The notes under the pieces: generated by a model | The model's database searches: none | Told to the model about the DNA's origin: nothing | What the model saw: the letters and a program-made list of their open reading frames with translations, nothing else | Part shown: piece after piece, positions 26,712 through 34,001 of the stretch | How positions within the stretch are numbered: position 1 is the stretch's first letter | Layout: every line of letters begins with the position of its first letter | Program-made: the position numbers and the translations under genes | Assembly: GCF_042654345.1 (NCBI RefSeq) | Contig: NZ_JBHSGB010000005.1 | Location: forward strand, 124,001 to 188,000 | DNA length: 64,000 nt | From: Pararheinheimera marina | GTDB lineage: Bacteria > Pseudomonadota > Gammaproteobacteria > Enterobacterales > Alteromonadaceae | Direction of reading: 5' to 3'

Positions 26712-26739
26712 ATTTAACATAATGGAAATTAGTTTAACG
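26712..26739. other. attL: left prophage junction, hybrid Xer site
   Basis: Intact XerD arm ATTTAACATAA (26712-26722) and centre TGGAAA (26723-26728), followed by TTAGTTTAACG, which poorly matches a XerC arm. The first 20 bases are identical to the right junction at 59,537. It lies 50 bases after nasR. By inference the XerD arm is host and the degenerate XerC arm came from the phage attP. Confidence 0.85.
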
Positions 26740-26838
26740 GTGATTCACTGGGAAAGCGCGTAAATACAGGGCATTAGCGGAAGTGGGGCGGTGACCGTTG
26801 AACAGTTTGATCCGGTGCAGGCCGCCCAAAAAAGCACC

Positions 26839-27147
26839 TTAAGCCACCATCTGAGACAGCACTTTCGTGTCCATCTGGCCGCTTTTTCTAACCTCTTCCC
26901 AAAAAATTACCATTGTTTCATTGCCGCGTTTTGATTCGCGCTCGATATGGGCGTCAGCCAGCACCGCTAAAGGGTTTTGGTCGAGTAGGTAGGCGATTTT
27001 TATGGCGAGGTCATCATCCATTACGCGGTCAGTTTTCCTGTATTGACTAATCCTAGCTGTGCTTTCACCAAGTTTTTTAGTCAGCTGGTAATCCGTAGCC
27101 AATAAATACGCGGCTTTCACCGCATCAAGATAATCAACGGTTTTCAT
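26839..27147 (-). CDS. Small helix-turn-helix phage regulator (DUF3693-like)
   Basis: 102 aa. The start at ATG 27147 has the GGGGGAAC segment of a repeated operator as its ribosome-binding region. Residues about 1-55 form a Cro-like HTH (AAYLLATDYQLTKKLGESTARISQYRKTDRVMDDDLAIKIAYLL). The remainder is a short helical tail (VIFWEEVRKSG). It resembles DUF3693-type phage regulators, from memory. It is the outermost left gene, divergent from the early genes, so a repressor or early switch role is likely. Its start region is covered by one copy of the GTTCCCCCAAG repeat, which suggests autoregulation. Confidence 0.65.
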   Translation of the reverse strand: MKTVDYLDAVKAAYLLATDYQLTKKLGESTARISQYRKTDRVMDDDLAIKIAYLLDQNPLAVLADAHIERESKRGNETMVIFWEEVRKSGQMDTKVLSQMVA

Positions 27148-27151
27148 TTTT

Positions 27152-27169
27152 CGTTCCCCCAAGAACAAA
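27152..27169. promoter_or_regulatory. Candidate phage operator, copy 1
   Basis: CGTTCCCCCAAGAACAAA, with inner dyad GTTC-N6-GAAC, directly before the start codon of the left regulator. The identical 18-mer recurs at 27281. Confidence 0.6.
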
Positions 27170-27213
27170 TGTCACTGTGAATTCTAGGCTCATAGCTAAC
27201 AGCCAGCAACTAA

Positions 27214-27245
27214 CCAACAGCTGTTTAATTTTAAACGGCTGTTGG
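27214..27245. repeat. Large palindrome in the early control region
   Basis: CCAACAGCTGTTTAA (27214-27228) and TTAAACGGCTGTTGG (27231-27245) are complementary at 14 of 15 positions around a two-base centre. It lies midway between the left regulator and the first early gene and between two copies of the 18-mer, as expected for an operator. Confidence 0.65.
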
Positions 27246-27280
27246 CTAACATCTGTTCGCGCTCCAGTTCTGCCGCCTGG

Positions 27281-27298
27281 CGTTCCCCCAAGAACAAA
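27281..27298. promoter_or_regulatory. Candidate phage operator, copy 2
   Basis: Exact 18-base copy of the repeat at 27152, same orientation, on the early-gene side of the control region. Confidence 0.6.
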
Positions 27299-27383
27299 AC
27301 CAAGCCCAAACTTCTGCGCAAATTCCCTACGGGCGGCCAGTTGGTTCCTAAGTTTCCGGCTGGCTTAGCCCGACCTACTGTAG

Positions 27384-27391
27384 GGGTAGGG
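27384..27391 (+). other. KOPS octamer (GGGTAGGG) inside the prophage
   Basis: GGGNAGGG on the plus strand, the polarity expected if the prophage lies left of the working dif site. Confidence 0.4.
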
Positions 27392-27428
27392 CTGGGAGGT
27401 CAAACAACCTGAAATTTAGGAGCGTCCT

Positions 27429-27737
27429 ATGACAGCGCCCATGTATGGATATACAGTACTTTCCGAAAATGAACCCAATCTGAAGGCTTCAATCCAGAAC
27501 GCCTTAAACGCTTTGAATGAATTGGCCACCCAGGCCAGCAACAACCCAGAGGCGTTGTTAAGTATTCAAAACGCCATTACCAGCATTAAGGGCTGCGCCC
27601 TGCACAATGCAATAAGCCCCGAACAAGCCCAGCGCAACGCCACACACCTGGACCGAATTAAAGCCAAGTTTCGCAAACCTGCGCCTGTTGCAGTTACACC
27701 ACGTTTGCCTAACCGTCTGATGGGGTTGCCGTTATGA
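27429..27737 (+). CDS. Early phage protein, unknown function (102 aa)
   Basis: Starts at ATG 27429 after TAGGAG. It is soluble and helical, with an Ala/Asn-rich middle (IQNALNALNELATQASNNPEALLSIQNAI) and a Pro/basic tail. It opens the rightward early operon; the next gene overlaps its stop by four bases. No recognised family. Confidence 0.7.
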   Translation: MTAPMYGYTVLSENEPNLKASIQNALNALNELATQASNNPEALLSIQNAITSIKGCALHNAISPEQAQRNATHLDRIKAKFRKPAPVAVTPRLPNRLMGLPL

Positions 27738-28144
27738 GCCTGTCTGCATTTGAAAACAGCCTGAGCGCTGTACTGAAAGAATTGGCCGCCATGCCAAAAC
27801 CAACCACCAAAAGCGTGTATTACCACTGCCTGCACGGCTTTGTACGTGGCTTTGTGTTTGCCCAAGCCTGGCACATGGGAAAAACCGATTGGTGGGATAA
27901 CCAGCTAGAAAATTCAGATTTAACACGGCATGCCAGCCAAGCCGCTGCCGTGTACGTGGCCGAAATGGGCGTAGGGCAAGAGGCCGCCGACCATTTTATT
28001 GAAGGGTACACCACTGGCTATATGGAGGCTGTGGATTATGACGGCCCGTCGTCTGACATGGCCGGATTTATGACCTATGCGAAGAGTTTTAGCCAGGGTT
28101 ACCAAGCCTACTGCACCCGTATGGGCCAGGGCGGTGCCGCATGA
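27734..28144 (+). CDS. Early phage protein, unknown function (136 aa)
   Basis: Begins with an ATGA overlap with the preceding gene and ends with one into the next. Aromatic-rich and mostly helical (YYHCLHGFVRGFVFAQAWHMGKTDWWDNQ), with no signal peptide. Part of the tightly packed early operon. Family not recognised. Confidence 0.7.
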   Translation: MSLSAFENSLSAVLKELAAMPKPTTKSVYYHCLHGFVRGFVFAQAWHMGKTDWWDNQLENSDLTRHASQAAAVYVAEMGVGQEAADHFIEGYTTGYMEAVDYDGPSSDMAGFMTYAKSFSQGYQAYCTRMGQGGAA

Positions 28145-28383
28145 GAGCCATTCGCACCGTACAACCCACAGCCCAAACCATGTTATTTGTGCAGCGCCTG
28201 CTGCTGGCTGGCGTAGAAATGCTGCCGCCAGCGGCCAGGGCGCAGCAACTGCAAGCCGCCACAGTGCCAATGAAAGCCGCTTTTTTGGTGCGCCCGACCC
28301 ATAAAGCGGTGTTCAGCCGCATTAGCGCCGAACGCATCAGCCACCTGCAACGCCTGATAGCAGGCCGGAGGTTACCCGCATGA
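28141..28383 (+). CDS. Early phage protein, unknown function (80 aa)
   Basis: Basic, Arg/Ala-rich small protein (MRAIRTVQPTAQTMLFVQRL, ERISHLQRLIAGRRLPA). Four-base overlaps at both ends place it firmly in the operon. No domain recognised. Confidence 0.65.
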   Translation: MRAIRTVQPTAQTMLFVQRLLLAGVEMLPPAARAQQLQAATVPMKAAFLVRPTHKAVFSRISAERISHLQRLIAGRRLPA

Positions 28384-28646
28384 GCAAACCCAGACACAAT
28401 ACACTGCAAGGCGGCGAAGTTTTTGGCCGGCTGACCGTTATTTCATACAGCCACACAACCAAGCGGCGTGATGGCACGGCGGGTGAGCGGGTAATGAACT
28501 GCCGTTGCAGCTGTGGCAACACCAAAAAAGTGCGGTCCAGCAACCTGCGCTGGGGCAATACCACCAGCTGCGGCTGTTTTCAGTCAGAACAGATCATTAA
28601 AAACAACCGCCAGCGCGAACGGAAAGTGCAGGGGGTGGCAGCATGA
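28380..28646 (+). CDS. Small Cys-rich phage protein, zinc-ribbon/AP2-associated type
   Basis: 88 aa. The pattern GRLTVISYSH, CRCSCGNTKKV, SSNLRWGNTTSCGC places four or five cysteines in two clusters as in the N-terminal DNA-associated module of phage HNH/AP2 proteins, but no HNH catalytic motif follows. The C-terminus is basic. Probably metal- and nucleic-acid-binding; function unknown. Confidence 0.65.
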   Translation: MSKPRHNTLQGGEVFGRLTVISYSHTTKRRDGTAGERVMNCRCSCGNTKKVRSSNLRWGNTTSCGCFQSEQIIKNNRQRERKVQGVAA

Positions 28647-28741
28647 CCGCCATCGAAAAGGTGAGGGAGTACAACGCCAAACTGGCAACAGTCATGTTGC
28701 AGCGGGCGCAGCAGTACCAGACAGGGGAGCTGACATTATGA
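28643..28741 (+). CDS. Very small early ORF (32 aa)
   Basis: MTAIEKVREYNAKLATVMLQ and 12 more residues (28643-28741), entirely helical. ATG overlaps the previous stop by four bases and its TGA overlaps the next ATG, the same coupling used by its neighbours, which is the main argument that it is real. Confidence 0.5.
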   Translation: MTAIEKVREYNAKLATVMLQRAQQYQTGELTL

Positions 28742-28956
28742 TTGGCTCTTTTAACGTGGAATGCCCAGGCTGCGGCGTGTTGCTGACCGAAGACAACGCT
28801 GGCGGTTACCGCTGCTACTGCGCCACCTGTGTGGATGCAATACCACAAATGCCACAAGCCCACGCTGGCACCGGGTTTCAGCTGGTCGGCCAGTACCCGC
28901 ATTTTTCATGGCAGCCGGTTATTGAGCTGCCAGCAGCTAAGCGGGGGCAGGCATGA
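28738..28956 (+). CDS. Small zinc-finger-like phage protein (72 aa)
   Basis: Starts at ATG 28738. Two Cys pairs, CPGC near residue 9 and CYCATC near residue 28, with the spacing of a treble-clef/zinc ribbon. The C-terminal half is aromatic (YPHFSWQPVIELP). Overlaps neighbours by four bases at each end. Confidence 0.6.
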   Translation: MIGSFNVECPGCGVLLTEDNAGGYRCYCATCVDAIPQMPQAHAGTGFQLVGQYPHFSWQPVIELPAAKRGQA

Positions 28957-29765
28957 ACAAACCATTCTTAAAATGGGCAGGCGGTAAGGCCAAACTGGCC
29001 GAGCGCATCAGCGCCACACTGCCAAAAGCCCGCGTATTGGTGGAGCCATTTGTAGGTGCCGGGTCGGTGTTTTTAAACACGGATTATGAACACTACATAC
29101 TGAGTGACATTAATCCAGACCTGATCAACACCTTCACCCAGTTGCAACAGCAGCCAATGGCCTTTGTAAAAGACGCCTCAGCGCTGTTTGTTGCAGCTAA
29201 CAACACGGATGCCGCGTTTCGGCAGTTAAAGCAGCGGTTTAACACCACCGCCGACCTGTACGAAAAAGCCATGCTGTTTGTGTACTTAAACCGCCACTGC
29301 TTTAACGGCCTGTGCCGTTACAACAAAAGCGGCCAATTCAACGTGGCCTTTGGCAAGTACAAAGCCCCGTATTTTCCAACCGCAGAACTGCTGTGTTTTG
29401 CCGACAAGCTAAGCCGTGCCGAGCTGCACTGCCGTGGCTTTGAAAAGGCATTCAGCAACCTGCCCAGTGACAGCGTTGTGTATTGCGATCCGCCTTATGT
29501 GCCAGTCAGTTCCACCGCCAACTTTACCGCCTATTCAGAGGAAGGCTTTGGCCTGGTAGAGCAGCGTTATCTGGCGCATTTGGCCCACAAATGCAAAGTG
29601 CCGGTGGTTATTAGCAACCACGACACCGGCTTAACCCGCGCTTTGTACCAAGGGGCTGAATTCCAGTCGTTTGAAGTGCAGCGCAGCATTTCGCAAGACA
29701 CAGAGAACCGGGGCAAAGCCCTGGAATTACTCGCAGCGTTTCAGCCACAGGAGCAGGCAGCATGA
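28953..29765 (+). CDS. dam: Dam-type DNA adenine methyltransferase (D12 class)
   Basis: 270 aa alpha-class N6-adenine methylase. The N-terminal PFLKWAGGKAKLAERI is the SAM-binding motif; VEPFVGAGSVFLN is motif I and YCDPPYVP is the DPPY catalytic motif IV; LEL-type end. The usual target is GATC. In a phage it may protect DNA from restriction or alter host Dam-dependent control; which one applies cannot be told. Within the early operon. Confidence 0.95.
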   Translation: MNKPFLKWAGGKAKLAERISATLPKARVLVEPFVGAGSVFLNTDYEHYILSDINPDLINTFTQLQQQPMAFVKDASALFVAANNTDAAFRQLKQRFNTTADLYEKAMLFVYLNRHCFNGLCRYNKSGQFNVAFGKYKAPYFPTAELLCFADKLSRAELHCRGFEKAFSNLPSDSVVYCDPPYVPVSSTANFTAYSEEGFGLVEQRYLAHLAHKCKVPVVISNHDTGLTRALYQGAEFQSFEVQRSISQDTENRGKALELLAAFQPQEQAA

Positions 29766-30091
29766 GTTTCATTAATTACCGCGTAGCAGCAGGCCATGCC
29801 GTGGCCGTGCTGAAAAACCAGTTAGCCGCAATCATCGTCATTGCCCCCGTAGGCTATGCCGGCGGCGTAGTGCATGAGCGCATTGGCACCGTACAGCTGG
29901 GCCGCATCGACCCAGAGGCAGAAAGCGCTGCATTTCAGTTCCAGTGGCAAGACGAAGACGGCACCGCCGAAACCGTTGTAAACACCGACGAAGAAATAAC
30001 CATGTGCCTGCGCCAAGACCAGCGCCACCTGCTGGAACAGTTCGCACCGCCAGTACAAACCACGTTTAAGCATGGGGGTAAAGCAGCATGA
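29762..30091 (+). CDS. Early phage protein, unknown function (109 aa)
   Basis: Four-base overlap with the methylase gene. Begins SFINYRVAAGHAVAVLKNQL; the middle is acidic (DPEAESAAFQFQWQDEDGTAETVVNTDEE). No recognised domain. Confidence 0.65.
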   Translation: MSFINYRVAAGHAVAVLKNQLAAIIVIAPVGYAGGVVHERIGTVQLGRIDPEAESAAFQFQWQDEDGTAETVVNTDEEITMCLRQDQRHLLEQFAPPVQTTFKHGGKAA

Positions 30092-30357
30092 TTACAGGCA
30101 GCACCATGACAGCCCAAGAGGCTGTAAACCTTCACACCGTGGCCGCCTTAGTGGGCCGTCAGTGCGTAGTGGTTGGGCAGGTATTAGGCAACGGTGAAGC
30201 CAAGCTGATATTTGGCGAAATTGTGGATCCAGAAGACTGCGTAATAGACGAACAGCAGGGGGAACTGCTTTGCGTGGAGTACCACGAGAACGACGACTGG
30301 CACTTAGAACTGCTACAGCCACAAGCCCCGTTGGTTTTGTTGGAGGTGGCACAATGA
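30088..30357 (+). CDS. Early phage protein, unknown function (89 aa)
   Basis: Starts at ATG 30088, with an internal ATG at 30106 possible. Acidic (IVDPEDCVIDEQQGELLCVEYHENDDWHLELLQ), with predicted beta structure. Coupled to its neighbours by four-base overlaps. Confidence 0.6.
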   Translation: MITGSTMTAQEAVNLHTVAALVGRQCVVVGQVLGNGEAKLIFGEIVDPEDCVIDEQQGELLCVEYHENDDWHLELLQPQAPLVLLEVAQ

Positions 30358-30563
30358 AACGAGCCGCCTTTTTCGCCGTCTGCCTGGTTGCAGGCGTTGC
30401 CGGTGCCGCCGCCAGTTCGGTGGTAGCACCAAACCACCACACTACCAGCGCAGAGTACTGCGCAGAAGAACTGGTATCACGCCGCGTAATTGACGGCCGC
30501 CTGCAAGAGCAGCGCAGCTGCAAAAGCTGGGTCGGCTGGCCTATAGAGCTGAGCGGCCAATAA
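30354..30563 (+). CDS. Small exported or membrane-anchored phage protein (69 aa)
   Basis: ATG 30354 overlaps the preceding stop. KRAAFFAVCLVAGVAGAAAS is a signal peptide or single membrane helix. The remainder has two Cys (EYCAEEL, RSCKSWVGWP) that may form a disulfide in the periplasm. Unknown function. Confidence 0.6.
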   Translation: MKRAAFFAVCLVAGVAGAAASSVVAPNHHTTSAEYCAEELVSRRVIDGRLQEQRSCKSWVGWPIELSGQ

Positions 30564-30565
30564 CC

Positions 30566-32572
30566 ATGCACTTGAACCATTCCTTACAGCGTGATCAGGA
30601 ACGCTTTGTTACCAACATGCTTCGGGGGTTGCCTCATTCGTTTACGGCGCCCCTGTTGCCGTTGGCCAATGCGGCCAGAAACGAACCAACCGTTGAAAAC
30701 AACAAAGCCTTTCGCAAGGCAGCCACCAAAAAGCGGCAGCAGTACAGCCGCAAAATGGCCTACCTGCAAGGCTGGAAAATACCGGCCAAAGTGATCAACA
30801 CCAAAGAGCGCACCCGCGAACTGGCCCAGCAACTGGCCAGCCAGTGTTATTCGGATATGTGCGAAGTGGCCGAAGAGTTCGAAAACGAAGATTTCGACGT
30901 GTCGCTGGTGGCCACCTATGACAGGGTGCGCGAACTCAGCCTGCTGCGTATGCCGCACATTCAGCCACCGCTGGCCGATTATCAGGTGCCAGAAACCATG
31001 GAATGCGCCTTGCTGCGCCTGAAGTGCGAAAAGTGGTGGACTCGCAAGCTGCTAAAGCTGCGCAAGCAGCACCTGGAAACGCTGGAAATACTGGTGGGAA
31101 AAGTAGGGCGGGAAACCAGCCCATACGCCAGCAGCAAAGCAGTTTCTGAGTTTGTCCGCGACAAAGAAGCCCAGCGCCGCTGGGCGGAATCGTTGTTGCT
31201 GATTAACGAAGCAGGCGACGAACTGGCACTGATTAACGCCATTGAAGCGTCCGTAGCCAACCCAGAAAACGCCAGGGCGGAACTGATGAAACGCATTCGC
31301 GGCATTGAGGAACACGCCGACGAACTGGGCTTTGTGCCGGTATTTTTAACCCTGACCGCGCCGTCACGGATGCACCCCAGCAGCCCGAAGTGGGACGGCA
31401 GCACACCACGCGACACCCAAAACTATTTGGTAGACGTATGGGCAAAGGCCCGCAGCACGTTAAACCGCTGCGGCTTTCATTATTTTGGTGTTCGGGTAGC
31501 AGAACCGCATAAAGACGGCGCGCCGCATTGGCACATGCTGCTGTTTACGCACCCGGCCGACATTCGCACCATGTGCCGGATCATCCGCCGATACTTTTGC
31601 CGTGAAGATTTAGACGAGCTAATGCTGCGGTTTAAAAACCGCAAAGCGCTGCGCAAAAAATGGCGCAAGGCGCGGCAGCGCTGGGGATTAGCCAAACACA
31701 ACGGCTACAAAGTGGCCGAGCCACGCAAGTTCTACATGCCATTTCAGCCGCGCTTTGACGCGGAATTTATCGACCCAAGCCGCGGCAGCGCCGCTGCCTA
31801 CATTGCCAAGTACATCAGTAAAAACATTAACGGCCACGAAGTGGCGGATCTTATCGACAAGGAAACCGGAAAAACACTGGGCCAGGGCGTGTGCAACGTG
31901 AAAACATGGTCCAGCGTGTGGTGCATTCGGCAGTTTCAGTTTCAGGGCTGCGACCCTATCACCGCCTACCGCGAAATCCGCCGGGTGCGCGAAGCCTTTG
32001 CCGACGAACACATGCACGAGGTTGAAAAGCTGCGGGCAGCGGCCGACAGCAACAACTTTATTGATTTTATCCGCGCCATGAAAACCATCAGAACGGATCT
32101 GCAGTATGAGTACACACCATATGGCAACGCCTACGGCGAAGCCACCAAGCGGGTGAAGGGGTTAGCGGTTTGCGGGATCACGGTTTGCACCCGGCCTCAC
32201 AAGTGGGTCATGCGCCGAAAGGCGCAAAAAGTCGGCGCAGCCGACAAGTCTTGGACTTGTGGCATTAACTGTACGCCCCCAGCTTTCGGGCCATCCCACG
32301 GTCAAAACGGCCCGAATACCGGAAAAAATGGGGCAGCTACAGGTTTGCCGCACCCAACGCCGCCAGCCAAAGCCGATTTACACGGCATTGACGCCGAGGC
32401 CATGGCCCTTTTGAACCGTGGCTATACGGTGGTAATTAGCGGCCAGCGCTGGAAACTACGCCACGGCAGCCTGGAACAACTACCAGACCCGCCGCACCCA
32501 AGCGGCCGGGTCAATTACATTGTCAAAATGCGCGGCGGCAGCGCGTCGGGTAAACCCAGGGCGGCCCCATGA
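30566..32572 (+). CDS. Replication endonuclease, P2 gpA-like (HUH family)
   Basis: 668 aa rolling-circle initiator. The HUH motif is His321-Trp322-His323 in APHWHMLLF, and the catalytic tyrosine pair is Tyr412/Tyr416 in AAYIAKYISKNING, the two-Tyr layout used by P2 gpA for nick and religation. FVPVFLTLTAPSRMHPSS is the first conserved strand. The N-terminal third is helical and basic. The C-terminal tail has a Cys/His-poor linker and a short conserved end. It nicks the phage origin, which in P2 lies inside gene A. Confidence 0.93.
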   Translation: MHLNHSLQRDQERFVTNMLRGLPHSFTAPLLPLANAARNEPTVENNKAFRKAATKKRQQYSRKMAYLQGWKIPAKVINTKERTRELAQQLASQCYSDMCEVAEEFENEDFDVSLVATYDRVRELSLLRMPHIQPPLADYQVPETMECALLRLKCEKWWTRKLLKLRKQHLETLEILVGKVGRETSPYASSKAVSEFVRDKEAQRRWAESLLLINEAGDELALINAIEASVANPENARAELMKRIRGIEEHADELGFVPVFLTLTAPSRMHPSSPKWDGSTPRDTQNYLVDVWAKARSTLNRCGFHYFGVRVAEPHKDGAPHWHMLLFTHPADIRTMCRIIRRYFCREDLDELMLRFKNRKALRKKWRKARQRWGLAKHNGYKVAEPRKFYMPFQPRFDAEFIDPSRGSAAAYIAKYISKNINGHEVADLIDKETGKTLGQGVCNVKTWSSVWCIRQFQFQGCDPITAYREIRRVREAFADEHMHEVEKLRAAADSNNFIDFIRAMKTIRTDLQYEYTPYGNAYGEATKRVKGLAVCGITVCTRPHKWVMRRKAQKVGAADKSWTCGINCTPPAFGPSHGQNGPNTGKNGAATGLPHPTPPAKADLHGIDAEAMALLNRGYTVVISGQRWKLRHGSLEQLPDPPHPSGRVNYIVKMRGGSASGKPRAAP

Positions 32573-32844
32573 ATTACCTGACGCAAGGCGGTGAAACCGC
32601 AGAACGGCTAAACCTGCTGCTGGCCCTCACCAAAATTACCAGCGACGACGTAAAAACCGCGCTGGCCGACTACCTGGTGACAGGGTTGTCAGACGCCACA
32701 GCCGCAAACCTGAACGGCCTGAGCCATTCCAACCTGAAGCGGGCGCTGGCCAAGCTGCAAGCCGTGGCCGCCACGGTGGAAAAAATAAAAGAGCTGGACT
32801 GGCGGCATTTAAAAAACGCCGGAAAAAATCAGTTAACTGAGTAG
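32569..32844 (+). CDS. Small phage protein downstream of the replicase (91 aa)
   Basis: Four-base overlap with the replication gene. Helical throughout (ERLNLLLALTKITSDDVKTALADYLVTG). Family not recognised. Confidence 0.6.
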   Translation: MNYLTQGGETAERLNLLLALTKITSDDVKTALADYLVTGLSDATAANLNGLSHSNLKRALAKLQAVAATVEKIKELDWRHLKNAGKNQLTE

Positions 32845-32881
32845 TTTTAACTGTTCAACTGGAAAAAATGAGGTCGTCGCC

Positions 32882-33130
32882 ATGCGAATACTGTGTACCG
32901 TGTGCCATAAAAAAGCCGTCATCGGCAAAACAGACCGGATCACCGTAGGCGTGGCAAACCTGTATTGCAGCTGCACTGATCCTGAGTGTGGCCACACCTT
33001 TGTGGTGAATGTGTCATTTAGCCACACGCTGAGCCCGTCGGCCAAAAGCGCCACCGAAGTGGTGGCGGCTTTAGCCAGGGCATTATCGCCAACGCAGCGG
33101 GCGCAGTTGCAGCGCGAGCTCAATTTTTAG
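32882..33130 (+). CDS. ogr: Ogr/Delta-like late transcription activator
   Basis: 82 aa, the size of P2 Ogr (72 aa). The Cys pattern CTVC near residue 5 and CTDPECGHTF near residue 37 matches the single zinc finger of Ogr/Delta proteins, followed by a short helical C-terminus. These proteins recruit RNA polymerase alpha subunit to late promoters. In P2 ogr sits beside the tail genes; here it sits between the replicase and the cos region. Confidence 0.85.
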   Translation: MRILCTVCHKKAVIGKTDRITVGVANLYCSCTDPECGHTFVVNVSFSHTLSPSAKSATEVVAALARALSPTQRAQLQRELNF

Positions 33131-33160
33131 GCCACCCCTGACAACTCCATTAAAGGAAAA

Positions 33161-33190
33161 TTGACATCACCACACCGCCCGGTCTATGCT
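33161..33190 (+). promoter_or_regulatory. Strong sigma-70 promoter of a phage small RNA
   Basis: TTGACA (33161-33166), 18-base spacer, TATGCT (33185-33190). Start predicted near 33197. No coding frame follows before the terminator at 33247. Confidence 0.75.
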
Positions 33191-33196
33191 CGTGTT

Positions 33197-33268
33197 GCTG
33201 GCCACATTGCCAGCCAGGCTGGACACCTGAAAAGACGAGAGAGCATAAACCGCGCTCAGCGGTTTTTT
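33197..33268 (+). ncRNA. Candidate phage small RNA, about 72 nt
   Basis: Between the promoter and an intrinsic terminator (AAACCGC/GCGGTTT plus seven Ts, 33247-33268) lies a non-coding stretch with a 5' stem-loop CTGGC-CACATT-GCCAG (33198-33213) and an open region TGGACACCTGAAAAGACGAG. Its TGGACA (33220-33225) and ACGAGAGAGCA (33235-33245) segments are complementary to TGTCCA (33351-33356) and TGCTCTCGT (33334-33342) in the downstream leader, so it may pair with that leader in cis or in trans. No similar RNA is known to me. Confidence 0.6.
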
Positions 33269-33390
33269 TGTTACTGCTATCTATTGCCCATTTTTAGACG
33301 GGCTAGATAGGGGCACCGCAAGGTGCGCCAGTTTGCTCTCGTGTACTGGTTGTCCAACCCTGTCTAGTCCGTCGCCTCAGCTTGGACACT

Positions 33391-33409
33391 GTCGCGGCGG
33401 GTATTCAAC
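33391..33409. other. Candidate cos core
   Basis: GTCGCGGCGGGTATTCAAC resembles the start of the P2 cohesive end (GGCGAGGCGGGGAAAG); about 11 of 16 positions match. It lies between the replication genes and the portal gene, where cos is found in P2. Position is the stronger argument. Confidence 0.35.
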
Positions 33410-33428
33410 CCAAAGTGAGAGCTAAACC

Positions 33429-33665
33429 ATGAACAATTCAACTATTGCCGAAGCCTTATTGCTCGACCCAAGCAGCGCCACACCACAACAGGCGGGCAGC
33501 GCCTTAGAACAAAGCCTTACCGCCATTGATATGCTGGGCACCTTACTGCAAGGCCGCGCCGAACCACTCACACCAGAACAGCTGGAAGTGGTAGGACAAC
33601 TCATAAAAGAAACCGCCATGCTGGGCCTGTGCGCCTATATGCGACAGGGAAAAATATCTGTTTGA
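33429..33665 (+). CDS. Small phage protein, unknown function (78 aa)
   Basis: Acidic helical protein (STIAEALLLDPSSATPQQAGSA, LTPEQLEVVGQLIKETAML). The start is ATG 33429 after GAGAG. Its leader (33270-33428) is the region complementary to the upstream candidate small RNA, so it is a possible target. Family not recognised. Confidence 0.6.
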   Translation: MNNSTIAEALLLDPSSATPQQAGSALEQSLTAIDMLGTLLQGRAEPLTPEQLEVVGQLIKETAMLGLCAYMRQGKISV

Positions 33666-33674
33666 GCGCTTGCA

Positions 33675-33708
33675 CAATAGGGTTGTTGTAACTACAATAA
33701 CCCTATTG
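33675..33708. promoter_or_regulatory. Palindromic operator before brnTA
   Basis: CAATAGGGTTGTTGTA (33675-33690) and TACAATAACCCTATTG (33693-33708) are complementary at 15 of 16 positions with a two-base centre, 24 bases before brnT. BrnA is known to repress its own operon, so this is the likely BrnA site; it could also end the preceding transcript. Confidence 0.6.
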
Positions 33709-33731
33709 AAATAAACCAGCAGGAAGCAAAA

Positions 33732-34001
33732 GTGAAAGTAACCTACGACGAAGCAAAGAACGCCAAAAACATCAATGAGCGCCAGTTATCCTTTGCCAAC
33801 GCCGTAGACTTTGAATTTTCAACCGCACTGATCAGTAAAGACGACCGTAAAAACTACGGTGAGGACCGTTATTCAGCGCTGGGCCTGTTGCATGGCCGTG
33901 TTCATGCACTGGTATTCACATTCACAGCTGATGGCATCCGAGTGATCAGCTTTCGCAAAGCGAACAAAAGAGAGGTGCAAAAGTATGGCAACAGCAAATA
34001 G
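33732..34001 (+). CDS. brnT: BrnT-family toxin (RNase)
   Basis: 89 aa. VTYDEAKNAKNINERQLSFANAVDFEF, then DRYSALGLLHGRVHALVFTFTADGIRVISFRKANKREVQKY, is the BrnT fold of a RelE-like ribonuclease; the first part is the conserved start (xFEWDxxKxxxNxxKH type). The conserved acidic and Arg residues near the C-terminus (RVISFRKANKRE) are present, so it is probably active. Overlaps brnA by 17 bases in the standard toxin-first order. Confidence 0.93.
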   Translation: MKVTYDEAKNAKNINERQLSFANAVDFEFSTALISKDDRKNYGEDRYSALGLLHGRVHALVFTFTADGIRVISFRKANKREVQKYGNSK

